From Salvator merianae (Eukaryota > Chordata > Lepidosauria > Squamata > Teiidae), in NCBI GenBank assembly GCA_003586115.2, contig QVOM02000023.1, positions 4,769,211 through 4,833,210 of the forward strand: a DNA stretch of 64,000 nt, written 5' to 3'. Made by a program: the position numbers and the translations under genes. Shown here piece after piece: positions 11,456-22,764 of this stretch; positions within the stretch are counted from its first letter, which is position 1, and every line of letters starts with the position of its first letter. The notes under the pieces are model-generated. The model saw nothing but the letters and a program-made list of their open reading frames with translations, had not been told where the DNA came from and did not search any database.

Positions 11456-12120
11456 ATCAACTTGAATGGCTTCAGAAAAAGGGGTTGGACCAATTTGTGG
11501 AAGACAGGGCCACCAATGGCTATTAGCTCTGGTGGCTAACCTCTGAGAACCTGCGGCTGGGAGGTTGCAGGTAGGACAGGCAGTGTCCTCAAGCCCCGCT
11601 GGTGGGCTTCCCTATGGACTACATGGTCAGTTGGTCAATACAGTGAGGCACTTCTGTTCTTGTAATGGCTTGGATCAGTGCATGGAAGTCAGGGCTAGCA
11701 ATGGCTTGTGAGCCCTTGTGGCAATAGAAGGTGATCTGCCTCTGAAGCCCAGGTGCTGGGAGACTGGGAGCAAAGTGAGCTCTGTGCTTGTGTCCTGCTG
11801 GTGGGCTTCCTTATGCACCTGGTGACCACTGGGAGGAGAGTCTACTGGACTAGGTGGGCCATGGGTCCACTCCAGTGGGACATTTTTAGGTTCTTACGCC
11901 TCTGAAGCCCAGCTGCTGGCAGACTGTGAGGAGGCCCAGCTGTATCTTCATGGCCCACTGGTGGGCTTCCTGGTACAGCTGGTTGTCCCCTGGGAGAACA
12001 GAGTGCTGGACTAGATGGGTCATGGGTCCAATCTAGTGAAGCATTTCATATGCTTTTGTATTCATGGAAGTCTGGGCTATCAATGGTTGTTAGCCCTGGT
12101 GGAAGTAGGAGGTGATCTGC
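11456..12120 (+). mobile_element. CR1-type 3'UTR, about three tandem iterations
   Basis: Begins with a CR1 ORF2-end remnant ('ggttggaccaatttgtgg') and the 3'UTR phrase 'caatggctattagctctggtg'. The 3'UTR is then reiterated: 'ctgctggtgggcttcc' type sentences near 11600, 11800 and 11960, and 'ctggactag(g/a)tgggycatggg' near 11849 and 12010, with 'catggaagtc' restarts near 11680 and 12064. This is a different CR1 subfamily from the one at 19.2 kb. Confidence 0.75.
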
Positions 12121-13530
12121 CCACTGATTTTGGACCATCCAGGCTGTCCCAACAGTTGTCTGACCTGTAAGGCTTGATGGACCATTCTCAGAGTAGCTGG
12201 CAGGCCCTAAGTCACCTCCTCTCCTCTTGATGTGGATGGTTGGGGAACAAGGATGAGACTTACTAGCTGGTTTCCAAGCAGGTGGCTTTTGCTATAATCT
12301 CACCTCAGTGGTCAAGTATGCTGATATTCTGAAATTAGAGTAGGCAGATCGGTGGACTGACTTGGTCTTAAAAAGCTTCAAAGGATGTGTCCTCCCAGTG
12401 AAGAGTCCCTATGTGGTGCGATCCATGAGTCTCACCTCTTGGGTGGAACAGGTGGTGTGGACACATCAGTGAGGTTCTTTGGAGGGTATGGAACTTTTGT
12501 TTGTCAGTTCTGAAGTTTCCGCCTTCCCCTGTTTTCTGTGTACCCCATAATAAGGTTGAGTGGATAACAATGAAGGTAAGTCACCCTGCCATGGCCATCT
12601 GTTTCCGTGGCAGGGTGGCATGGAAAAGGGTGGTAAGCTCCTCCAGAGTCATTTTCCCATCACTGTAAGAAGGAAGGTTGGAGGTTGGTCTTCACTGGGT
12701 GCCTCTTCCAGTGTGGATGCAGCTGATTGGCTGGAAAGAAAAAGACAGCTGAACTATTGGCCAGAATATTGTCACCTTCCTCCCTCCTTTCCTAGCAAAG
12801 CAAGATATTTTGAATGATCACTTTGTTCTTCCAACTTCTCTCCCCGGGTTCTTCAGCTCCACCATCTCACCCATCTTGCAAGTGGAATTACCTCTTTGAA
12901 AATGTATCCGCTTGGAGAAAGAAATTGTCTAGTGTTGACAACAATACTAGAACACATATTTAGATATTTATTCGCAAGATCAAATTGATAAAACCTGCTC
13001 CTTGGTACCTCCTGATTTATCTGCTGTGCGGCTATCGGCGGTATATGTGCCGCCTGGCTATAACTGTCACGGATGATACAGAGATAAGACAAATAACCTC
13101 TACAGATTTCAGGTACAACTAGGAAAAAGTAATCATAATTCACTATAGAAGCAAGTGATACATATTTATATTTTGCCTATCAGAGCTCTGCAAGCCTTTT
13201 GCCTCTTTAGTTTTGCATTCAGGGACCCTTGGAGCGCATCAATCATATTTTCCGTTGGTTAATACTGTTGTCAGTCAAGTGAAATTTATTCTCATGACTT
13301 GCAAGAAGCAGTTCTCTTTTTACAAGCCCATCTTCAAGTGTCTTTGCTTCCAACAGTCGAAAATACCTTTAGGACTGGGAGAATAGCTTGCAAACTACCC
13401 CATAGCCTTCAGATGAGGGGGTGAGGTACAAGCTCAGAAAAATAAGTAGCAATGAAATCGTTGGCTAATATCCTTGGTGCCAAATTTGAAATGCGAGCAG
13501 CACACTTCTTTTAAGGATTAAGCTGGAATG
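12121..13530. other. single-copy DNA, nothing recognised
   Basis: No assignable repeat or exon. Confidence 0.5.
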
Positions 13531-13800
13531 GTTCAGCAACTGAAGGGGGCCAGTTGTACCAGTACAATTGCATTGGGACAGCTGTTCCAGGACAGGCACC
13601 CTGCCAGTCCTGAATATTAATTTGGTACACTGCTAAAATGGATCCCTCGCTAAAGCAGAAGAAGGAAGTGTGTGTCCTTCCATACACCTCCCTGTTCCAT
13701 TCTAGTGGCCTCTAATCCACTGTAAACCTTTCAGAAAGGGTCTACCATTTTGGCCACCTAGTCCAAGCTACGCTCTGTCCAATGAACATGGGACATGCTA
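13531..13800. repeat. dispersed repeat rep-5, copy 1
   Basis: Shares a colinear block with 55995-56330. Examples here are 'cactgctaaaatggatccc', 'cctgttccattctagtggcc' and 'ccattttggccacctag', matching 'cattgctgaaatgggtccc', 'cctgttccgttccagaggcc' and 'gtctaggtggccagtttgg' there. No coding capacity. Probably a non-autonomous DNA element, family unknown. Confidence 0.55.
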
Positions 13801-14255
13801 GCAGTGGGCGTGGCCTCCCTTAAACTGGTTTACCATGCAGAAGGCAGGATATTGGGCTCCACGGTGGATTGGTTTAAAGATAACTGAAAGTGCCCAGTGT
13901 CTGTGAGCAAGGCAAATGGTTGTGCTTATGTCCTGTTCATGGGATTTTCTGCACAACAGGTTGCCCCCTGCAAAAATAACCTTCTTCCCTGATGTGTTTG
14001 GAAAGTACAGGCTTGCATTTTCTTCCTTTGACATCTCTAGAAAAGATTACACTGTCAAATATTCAAGTTGCATACTTGATTAAATACAATTGCTCCGCTA
14101 AGTATCTTGGATAGTCAAGCCATGTGTCCACTTAACTGTAGGAGGCAGCTCCATTCTGGGCTGATGGTGAAGGTATCCTTATCCACCCTGAAAAAGACAC
14201 TCTCCATGTCTCTCTTTCGGAGTGTGGGAGCACCATTTTCAGTGGTGTGCCCGTG
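13801..14255. other. single-copy DNA
   Basis: Nothing recognised. Confidence 0.4.
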
Positions 14256-14494
14256 TGGCCATGCAGTCCCCACTCCACAACCATTCCACGCCAGGAAGTG
14301 GTGAGAACACACCCCTCCTGATCACACAGGTCAGCTTCCAGACTACAGTTTTCTTGACCAGTGCTATTCGGCTTCAGGTGAGCATTAGGTGGGCTTCGAC
14401 AGGTTTCAAATCAGCTGGGGCTGTTTGCAGGTGCAAACACTCCGTACTAGCAAATGTCCTGGAACGTTCTTCTCACTAAGTGCGAACACTGTGT
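14256..14494 (-). mobile_element. MITE-1, copy 3 (partial)
   Basis: Inverse of copy 1: 'ccattccacgccaggaagtg', 'tcttgaccagtgctattcgg', 'aggtttcaaatcagctgggg' and the terminus 'ctcactaagtgcgaac'. It covers the 5' half of the family and lacks the other end. Confidence 0.8.
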
Positions 14495-15280
14495 TTCTAG
14501 GCCTCTTGTTTCACTGTTAAACTGCTCTGATGTTCAAGATGAACCTATATTTGGTCAACCAAAATTGTCCTCCCATAGCCAGCCCAGGACATGGTCTAGG
14601 GATGATGGAGAAATCATAGCTCACATTCAGATGCAATCTGGAGAGCTCATGCTAGTTAAATAACATCCCATAGCGAATGGAGCAGAGATTTCATTAAAAA
14701 TTTTATTAAAACCAATAAAAGGTGCGTAATAAGAGTGAACGAAAAGAGAGAAATGAGATAGAAAAAACTGTAATTCCATCTTTCCATTAACTGAAAGGTG
14801 ATTGAGATGAAGGGCACCGTAATTTTCCTGGTTTGTTTACTGAATGAGATCCTGTCAAAATGTATACAAAACATTACTCTTCAGGAAGTTATACCATTTC
14901 TCTATACACCACAGTTTTTCTGCTACAGCAATGTACCAAAGGTTATCGCACCACCTAACCAAACTCATATTTTGATTTTTCCAATCGTCCTGTTTTTCAT
15001 TCCTCCTGTATTTGATATTTGACTTCCTGTTTTTGATTTTTCCTACAGTCATTTGAGCGGCTGTTAACATAAACTCAACCAAAGTTTGGGACCTTAAATC
15101 TCCATTTCCTCCGAGAAAGGCATTTAACATTTCATTTTATTGCAAAATTGTGTTATCAGTGCCTGCGCAAATGTCACTATAAACATGTTTCTAAAGATAA
15201 TTAGTATAGTTACTCACAGCAATATTTCTGATAAAAAAGCTGTTTGTGTTGTTTCTTTTAGTAGCTTTTTGTAATTCTAG
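14495..15280. other. AT-rich single-copy DNA
   Basis: No repeat or gene recognised. Confidence 0.45.
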
Positions 15281-15480
15281 GTCCCGTCTTTGCTTACAAG
15301 AATACGGCACTGGTGTTGCCCCCAGAAGGTGCCTGCTATGGCTCTATCTCCATTTTTGGCCACAACAGGTGCCTCTGAAGTGATCACACTACATTCTTTG
15401 GTGGTGCAAACACGCACAGAGGCTCCTCTGGAGCAAGGCAATTTCTCTTCACCCTGCATGGAGTCACTGCGTAAAATAGC
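15281..15480 (+). repeat. dispersed repeat rep-6, copy A
   Basis: Resembles 22520-22705: 'cctgctatggctctatctcc' against 'cctgctgccactctgtctcc', and 'gcacagaggctcctctggag' against 'gcacagagttgcctccatgg'. It runs directly into the 21-bp tandem array at 15482. Confidence 0.5.
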
Positions 15481-15481
15481 A

Positions 15482-15660
15482 CCTCCTCACTCCAAACTAA
15501 CACCTCCTCTTTCCAAAATGGTGTCTCCTCACTCCAAGCCGGCACCTCTTTGCTCCAAACTGGTGCCTCCTTGTTCCAAAATGGTGCCTTCTTGCCCTAA
15601 AATAGGGCCTCCTCACTCCAAAATGGCACCAAAATGGTACTCCTTGCTCCTCGTGCCTCC
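15482..15660 (+). repeat. 21-bp minisatellite (7 units)
   Basis: Seven consecutive 21-bp units of the form 'cctcctcactccaaaatggyg' from 15482 to about 15628, then a decayed remainder. The period is a multiple of three, so one frame stays open (15290-15721) and reads as a heptapeptide repeat around 'PP(H/C)SKM(V/A)'. I do not regard it as a protein. A single unit is present at the matching place of rep-6 copy B (22677-22698). Confidence 0.88.
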
Positions 15661-16572
15661 CCCATCCACCAAAAACAGAGCCACCTGTCCCAGAAGTGGA
15701 GACACAGACTTAGGCATTTAACATGGAATAACCCCATTGTTTTCATCTGCTGCTGTCCAAAGATGCCAAAGTCAGCCCAAGGATTCCTGCAAGACAGCAA
15801 AGAGAGGGAAGGACCTCTGGTGTTTATCTCAGAGACGTTGGTACAGGAGAAGCACTTCCAAGAGATACAAGCACTGCGTCTGCACTGGGTTGGTACGCCC
15901 ATGGGACCGTACGCAATGCATATGAGAGGGAAGGTACCATTTGATATTTCAGGTTCTTTCCTGCAATATATGTTTACATGCCCTTTTGCTTGGGAATGCA
16001 GAGGAAAGACTAGGAAAGGTCAGGGCTTCTGGGGTTTTCCTTTGGCTTATGCACCACATCTATTTGCCGGAAACAGCAGCTGCATTAATTAAATAAGGGG
16101 CAGCCAGCAGGCACAGAAATATGATCCTCAGCTCTACCACCCTCTCTTGCATGCCTCTTAGGCAAAGTATCAATTTTCTTGATCAAAATTTGCCTATAGA
16201 TTTATGGAGCTCTTAGTCCCTGTGTTCCTTGGTGTAATCAGCCTGGCATTTCAGGGAGGCGGGTTTGGTGCCACGTTCCCTGTGGAATGGGATTTATTGA
16301 TGGGAAAGCCAGCGTAGTGATTTTCGCTCTTGTTTAGAAAAAAAAAAGTCCCTCAGTGATGTGTCAGCTGAGAAATAATAGTGTGTGGATCAGAGCTGGT
16401 GGGAATCGACATTATAGATTACTCTTTCATACAACAGGGTGTTGCAGACTACGTTTTTGCTTGTGTATGGTTGGTAAAATGCAACTTCCTGTGTCTAAAA
16501 TGATCTCAGAAGATTGCAATAATGGGGCTTCTGGCACCATTGACATAGACTGGGTTTCCTTTCTCCTGTGCC
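15661..16572. other. single-copy DNA, nothing recognised
   Basis: A plus-strand frame (15634-16092) has no recognisable domain and no exon context. Confidence 0.45.
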
Positions 16573-16830
16573 ATCATAGAATCATGGAATTAGAAGGGCT
16601 CTCAGAGGACATCAAATCCAACTTCTTGCTTGATGGTGGATTCACTTGACTGTCCAGTGAAGGGGAACATATTTCTCCATAGGGTAGCATATTCCACGGA
16701 CCAGCAGCTGTTGCAGCCAAGAAGTTCCTCCAAAATCCAACCTAGATCTGCTTCCTTGAAGCTTCATCCCATTGTTTCTAATACACCTGATCCCTCAAAC
16801 GTGACAGTCCTTCAGATATCAAGAAATATG
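16573..16830 (-). mobile_element. old CR1 LINE 3' fragment
   Basis: 'catagaatcatggaattaga' is the 3' terminus seen from the minus strand. It is followed by decayed complement of the ORF2 end ('gcagcwgttgcagcc', 'cttgaagcttcatcccattg'). More diverged than the other CR1 copies. Confidence 0.75.
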
Positions 16831-17235
16831 ATAGGTCTTTTAACCCTCCACCTGTCATTAATTTGGGAGTGGCATTCATGGCCACAAACCTGAAATAGGT
16901 CTACATCTACATAGGCAGCAGAAGGTATCCAATGGAGGTCCAAGGTACCCAGTGTTCTGAGGGTACTTGTGGGATAATGCATGCTGAAGGCATCCACTGA
17001 CTTCTTGTGCTCCCACAGATGCCACCAAGATACACAGTGGCTGTACAAGTGACTTACCCTGCATACAGAGGGAGGGGCTTATGGATGGTCACATATGTAC
17101 ATCAAGTGGCCACTGAGGAAGACCCAAAAAGGGTGGGTTTGGGATGCGTCTGGCCTTTAAGACCAAGTGAAGCCAAGAGTTCAAGATGCTTTGGGGATTT
17201 TACTCTTCAGTACCCAATTATTATAAGAGTGGAGA
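16831..17235. other. single-copy DNA
   Basis: Nothing recognised. Confidence 0.4.
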
Positions 17236-17408
17236 GACAGGCAGGATGCTTCTAAAGACCACTTGCAGGGAGTTGAGTGCAGGTGAAGGTTCTGCCTTTG
17301 TCTTCTGCTTGGGATGCCCAGAAGCAATTGGTGGGCCACTGTGTAAGATGGGATGATGGACTAGATGGGCTGTGGCCTGATCCAGCAGGGCTCCTCTTAG
17401 GTTCTTAG
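17236..17408 (+). mobile_element. CR1 3'UTR tail
   Basis: 'gcaggatgcttctaaagacc', 'aagcaattggtgggccactg' and 'ctgatccagcagggctcctc' plus 'ttaggttctta', the 3'UTR of the squamate-type CR1. The coding part is missing. A purine microsatellite starts right after the tail. Confidence 0.88.
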
Positions 17409-17410
17409 CT

Positions 17411-17622
17411 AGAATGGAGAGATGGAGGGAGGAAGGGAGGAATGTAAAGAGGGAAGGAAGGAAGGAGAGAAGAATGGAGGAAAGGAGAGAGGGAGGGAAG
17501 GAAGGAAAGAGGGATGAAGAAAGGAAAGGAAAGGATGAAAGGAAGGAAGGAAAGAAGTAGGAAGGAGAGGGCAAGGGAAGGAAGGAAGGAAGGAAGGAAG
17601 GAAGGAAGGAAGGAAGGAAGGA
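17411..17622 (+). repeat. (GGAA)n / purine-rich microsatellite
   Basis: Imperfect GGAA/GGGA/GAAA run becoming a pure GGAA tract (about 12 units) at 17575-17622. It adjoins the CR1 tail and probably grew from it. Confidence 0.95.
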
Positions 17623-18577
17623 CGGACATGTATTAATTCATTTTGATCTGAACTCATAGTTATAAGAATCTGTATTAGTAGAAATCATTTTCATTCATCC
17701 ATCTTGCCACTTTTTCAGATGAAGTCCACAATGCTGTTGCTATTCCCTTATCACACACCAGTGCGGCTTCCGTTCCTTTCTCTTTTTTAATCTGGCCGGG
17801 CATTTAAAAGTATTTATGCCTCTCGTAACGTGTCTCCATGGCCAGTTTGTTTTTAATCCATCCTGCTGGGTGTCTGCAATTATCACCCTGCTCTGTCCAT
17901 CAGGAAGGGAACACCGAAGGCCATTCGAAGCGGCATCCCTGTTTCTTGCAAATGAGTGTTCTGATGTCCTCTGAAGAGAGAAACAAGCCCATTTGCAGTT
18001 TACGATATATCAGATCACGTCAGTCTAGGAAAGTCCTTCTTCCTGAATTCACAGCATTTGCGGCAACACAGAAAAACATGTTTGCCTAATGTCAGTGGGC
18101 TTATTCTGCAATCAGAATCCAAGATCACTTGTCACATTCTAAAGGTGCAGATGAAAAGCCACCGGGGGGTAACAGTTTCCAGAAATACAAACAAATGGAT
18201 GGATAGAAACAATCCACTGTATCGAACCATACCTGTGGCCAAAAAATGTACCCATTTCTTTGCCATTTATCTAACGTGTCTGCTCTGCTCTCAACAACTC
18301 TTAGTCCCAAAACAAGGGCAGTAACATCAAACACAGCTCATGTATGCAAAACTGGACATGCGCAGATCCAGAAAGCACAATCTATTTCTCATTTAGAATC
18401 TGGATGCTTTTGTAGGTGGACCAGGAAACCTTTGCAGGTTTTCTGGAGGTATCTAGAATTGAATGGAAATTTTATGGGTACCAGGCACATACAAGCTACC
18501 AGAGGACATGCAAAGGCACATAAAAGTTGCAAACAAGCGGCAAGGAAGTAAATGAGCCTGTTGAATCAAGAAGCATG
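17623..18577. other. single-copy DNA, nothing recognised
   Basis: No assignable repeat or exon. Confidence 0.45.
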
Positions 18578-18760
18578 TGTTGTTGTTGTTGTTGTTGTGT
18601 GTTTGTGTCTGACTCTTTGTGACCCCATGGACCACAGCATGCCAGTAATGACCATGGCAACCTCTGCACACGCTGCTTAGCACATGAAGAGGACGTTGCT
18701 CCTGGGTTAGAGTATTTGTTTTACTCCAAGACCAAGGTGGAGAGCCATCTACAGGGGCCA
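18578..18760 (-). mobile_element. BovB/RTE LINE 3' end
   Basis: The minus strand gives the typical BovB carboxy end 'VVHGVTKSQTQTH' followed by a (CAA)n tail, seen on the plus strand as (TTG)n at 18578-18596 and 'gactctttgtgaccccatgg'. Strongly 5'-truncated. Confidence 0.9.
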
Positions 18761-19159
18761 CCCATCCCAGCCCATGAAAACTTCAAGGCTGGGGAACAAA
18801 AGTTCCTCAGCATTGAATTTTCCACCCAGTAGCATTGAAGTTCTTGGCGGCGACCATGACACCTCCCCATGTGCCCATTACGAAGCCTTGTGGGGACGCA
18901 ACTAGAGGAATCCCATTGCAAATGGTCCTTTGTTTGAATCTTTGTGGCCTACAGACCTCTTACAATCAATGGGACCTTTTCTTTACATTGCCTTTAATAT
19001 GTCTCTCCTCTACTTAGCAAAAGACAGCGGCCACATATGAGCTTAGAAGAGCAATGACAATAGTTCCATTACTTCACAGACGAGACTGTCTTTGAGTTTC
19101 TAAGAGACAGAATTTCAGCTAATTCGTTGAGCAGGAAAGCTTCCTCAGCATATCTTTAC
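18761..19159. other. single-copy DNA
   Basis: Nothing recognised. Confidence 0.4.
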
Positions 19160-19985
19160 TTAATTCCCATCTATATAATTCCTGTATATAAAATCATGCA
19201 CCGTATGGAAAAGGTGGATAGAGAACATTTTATGTCTCTGTTGCACAGCACTAGGACCAGGGGGCACTCTGTGAAGCTGATGCGCAGGGGAGTTAGGACT
19301 GACAAGGGGAAGAATTTTTACACCCAGAGGGTCATCGGTCTATGGAATTTATTACCGGAAGAGGTGGTGACAGCAATCAGCCTGGGAAATTGTAAGAATG
19401 GATTGGACAGATTCATGGAGGTCAGGTGTATCAACGGCTACTAGAATGGATGCCCAGGTACTGCCTCCAGGTTGGAGAGACAGGCAGCATGCTGGATTAG
19501 ATGGGCTGTGGCCTCATCCAGCAAGGCTCTTCTTCTGTTCTTATGTAGTAAGGATGCCTAGGTACCACCTCCAGGGTGGAGAGACAGGCAGGATGCCCCT
19601 AAATACCATTCGCAGGGAGTCGAGAGCAGGTGAAGGTTTTGTCTTTGTCTTCTGCTTGAGATGTCCAGAAGCAACTGGTGGGGTGCTGTGTGAGACAGAA
19701 TGCTGGACTAGAAGGGCTGTGGCCTGATCCAGCAGGGCTCCTCTTAATTCATGGAGGACAGGTGTATCAATGGCTACTAGAATGGAAGCCTAATTACTGC
19801 CTCCAGGCTGGAGAGACAGGCAGGATGTCTGCAAAGCACATTTGCAGGGAGTCAAAAGCAGGAGAAGATTTTGCCTTGTCTTCTGCTTCAGAATGCCCAG
19901 AAGTAAGTGGTGGCCCACTGCGTGAGATGGGATGCTGGACTAGATGAGCTGTAGCTTGATCCAGCAGGGCTCCTCTTATGTCCTC
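19160..19985 (+). mobile_element. CR1 LINE: ORF2 end plus three tandem 3'UTR tails
   Basis: The frame ending at 19444 carries VYKIMHRMEKVDREHF, STRTRGHSVKL, RTDKGKNFYTQRVIGLWNLL and PEEVVTAIS, then GLDRFMEVRCINGY and a stop: the intact C-terminus of CR1 ORF2. The 3'UTR phrase ('ctgcctccaggttggagaga' to 'ctgatccagcagggctcctc') then occurs three times, with ends near 19545, 19745 and 19985. Confidence 0.94.
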
Positions 19986-20460
19986 AAGTTCTTATCAGAG
20001 AATTCCCGTCGTCCTTAGAACTTGCCCATCCAATAGGAGTAACAATGAATTGGTGGAACATGTTGTTTTACGTTGTAATTGTTATGACACTTCCTGTCAG
20101 CAATTAATATGTCCCAAGCAGAGTGCTTTCCCTGGCAGATCAAATTCCAAATGTCATGTATCTGTTGTCCGATATTAACCCAGAAGTGTCTTTAGAGGTA
20201 GCAAAGTTTCTGGTTCTAGCCATAAAAATGAGAGAGAATATGTAATGAAATTCTTCAATGAGTGTTTTTTGATCAGAGGTATTTTTGGCCTGTGAAGTCT
20301 GTGCCCCGTGATCATCCTTTGATTTTAAAACTATTTGGTATTTTATTGTTCACATAGTCTGGTTTTACTTATGTTGTGATTTTAAATAACTCTTTTAGGC
20401 ATGGCTTTTCAAGTCTTTGGACTGTAATAAATTCTCATATTATTATGTACTTAATTTCCT
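19986..20460 (+). mobile_element. possible LINE 3' end, unassigned
   Basis: The plus frame starting near 20030 reads 'NNELVEHVVLRCNCYD' then 'FPGRS', resembling the H-x-x-x-C tail that follows the reverse transcriptase of some non-LTR elements. It is followed by an AT-rich stretch with an AATAAA at about 20428. Too decayed to name. It could also be chance. Confidence 0.3.
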
Positions 20461-22515
20461 ACTGACCTCCATTGCTGTCCACCTTGTCTTCTCAGATTTT
20501 TGCAAAATTACGCCTAAAGGTTCCTGTTTAAAGCATTGCCATGGAACAGAATGGGGGTTGCTTTCTGCAGGAAAGGGAACCGTTCTCTGACATTCTAACT
20601 TTAGGGCAGAATCTTCATTAGCATTGTAATGGTGCTATTGGAGCAGTAAAAAATCATGGGGAGTGCCCGCCCTGCACCCATCAGGCAAACTTCCTGCCCG
20701 AAGTACTGTCTATAGCACTTCCTCCTGCTTTTCTGCCCCACCATCAAACATGCAGACTTACCTGGTGGTGCTTTTTTCTAGGCTGAATGTCATGGCCCGT
20801 GGCCATTTCCTGTCTCTGCAAAAATAATTTCAGTTGGAAATTTCCATGTTTCCATGGCTGCGTGTTTGTGGGGAGGGCATGAAATCAGCATGCTTTCCAC
20901 TCTAAGGGCTGCTGTGGTAGTTTGCAAGTGTTCCAGTCCTGAAGCTGCAGGAGCCACCACTGTGCAGATCCTGCCTAGATTCACAATCTGGGCCCCAAGC
21001 CCCATATTACTGTTCATGGGAGTGACATGGAGTAAAACACATGGAAGTGAATAATCAGACTGCTGAAGCCTAGGGGGAAACTGTTGAATCTCTCTCTCTC
21101 TGTTAAAAATCTCTTTTAGAGTTACGACAACTGGTTCTCGGGGCATACAGCTTTTACTGGGTTTTTCTCATGGATGGACTGACTCTGACAACAAAACTCA
21201 CTTCAAAAGCACTAAAAGGGCAAGAAGCCAGATTGCTGTCAGTGTCATCCAGGTGAAGTCAAGCATTGTCAAGGCACGGAGCATTCAAATGGAATAGTTT
21301 TCTGATGCCATCAAAACACCTCCTCAAAGACGAAATTAACACGAAAGCACAAACCGCAGCATCAAACTCAACTCGCTCCTCTCTCCTAGTTAGTTAGCTG
21401 CAGTCTGAAACATTTCATCCAAAACTTCTTTCATAAATCAATGCGCAACCCTTAAGTAGTGTAGGTTTTCAATCATTTCAGGCATCTGTTATTATACACA
21501 TGACCTTGATTTCTCCTAATATCCTCATCCTGTTTTTTGCTTTCTTCCCACAAAGTGCATTTCTAAAAACTAAATCCCCTCCCTCTGTAAAAACACATTT
21601 TTAACTGAAAAGACCTGCACTTTAATACATATTCTATTGACCAGGGAGATGAGGACCTACAATTTTCTTTTGGTGAATACAGCCATCCGTTATACAAGAG
21701 TACCATTTAAGCCATTTGTGATTTTGACTTGGAACTCAGTCTGAGTGCCAGATATATATTATAAGTGGATAAGGAAGTGTCTTCAGAGAAATGACTGGCA
21801 AATTGGATAAATTTCTTGCCTGATATAGATTGCCTAACTAATGTTTGCTCCATTTCTGTAAGTTTGCATTTTTTAAAAAAAAAAATCCTCTGCCTCCACT
21901 TAAAACAAAATTCCTACTGAATGTGCATAGCCTACAAATGCATGGATACAATTTTGCAAACCATTTTGCCTTACATATGATATTTTTACTGACAGATACA
22001 TTTTGGGCCTTTCTGCAATTACCTGAAAAATTTTCTGCATGCACCCTTAAGAGTCCGCGTAAGTCACTTCTAGACCACATGAATCTATACTTTAGTGTGG
22101 AGTCATCAAGGCCACATAGACAACCACTGTACCTCTCTGTCTGCATGAGACAGAGGAAGATCTGCTTTGAAGCTTCTCCCTTTTTAAAAAAAAAAAAACT
22201 TCCTGAGGTTGCAGCCTTAGTTTTGATAATAAGCCGTTCTGTAAAATCAAGAATAGCATTGATTTTCTAAGCATATGTTGTCAGCCCTGCAAATAATATT
22301 TAGCCATACAGAATCTGTCTTCTGGAGAAACACCATGTTAATAATTTTATCCCTAAAATTGCATTTGTTTTTAATATTTAGCTTGGGTTGGAATTTTCTA
22401 TAGTATCAATCAAATCCCCTGATTCCTGCTATGTAATCAGGTTTGGAGCATCTGAAATAGAGTTTCATGGCCCTTGTTTTGGCCACTTTGCCATTTCCAG
22501 GTGCCTCTGGGGGTT
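20461..22515. other. long single-copy stretch
   Basis: No clear transposon or exon. AT-rich repeat-free parts (about 21380-22060) could be conserved regulatory DNA. Poly-A runs lie near 21876 and 22186. Confidence 0.45.
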
Positions 22516-22764
22516 GAAGAAGGAACCTGCTGCCACTCTGTCTCCATCTTTAGAGGCAGCATGCACCCTTGAAGCAATTTGGAAGTGTGTGGGCTGTTTT
22601 CCAGCACGATCACGCACAGAGTTGCCTCCATGGCAGGCCAGTTTCTTCCCGTCCTGTGTGGAGGTGTCGTGGAAAGTGGTGCCTTCTTGTTCCAAAATAT
22701 AAATCAGGAGGGTGCTGAGGATAATGACCCCCCCCCGATATGCCCCAACGAACCTGCCTCCACC
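22516..22764 (+). repeat. dispersed repeat rep-6, copy B
   Basis: Matches 15320-15480 in order, including 'cgcacagagttgcctcc' and 'cctgtgtggaggtgtcgtgg', and contains one copy of the 21-mer ('tggtgccttcttgttccaaaa') that is expanded in copy A. It abuts a CR1 ORF2 fragment. Confidence 0.5.

Noticed and set aside
15290..15721. 143-codon frame with a heptapeptide repeat
   Set aside because: The 21-bp minisatellite keeps the frame open. The flanks belong to a dispersed repeat.
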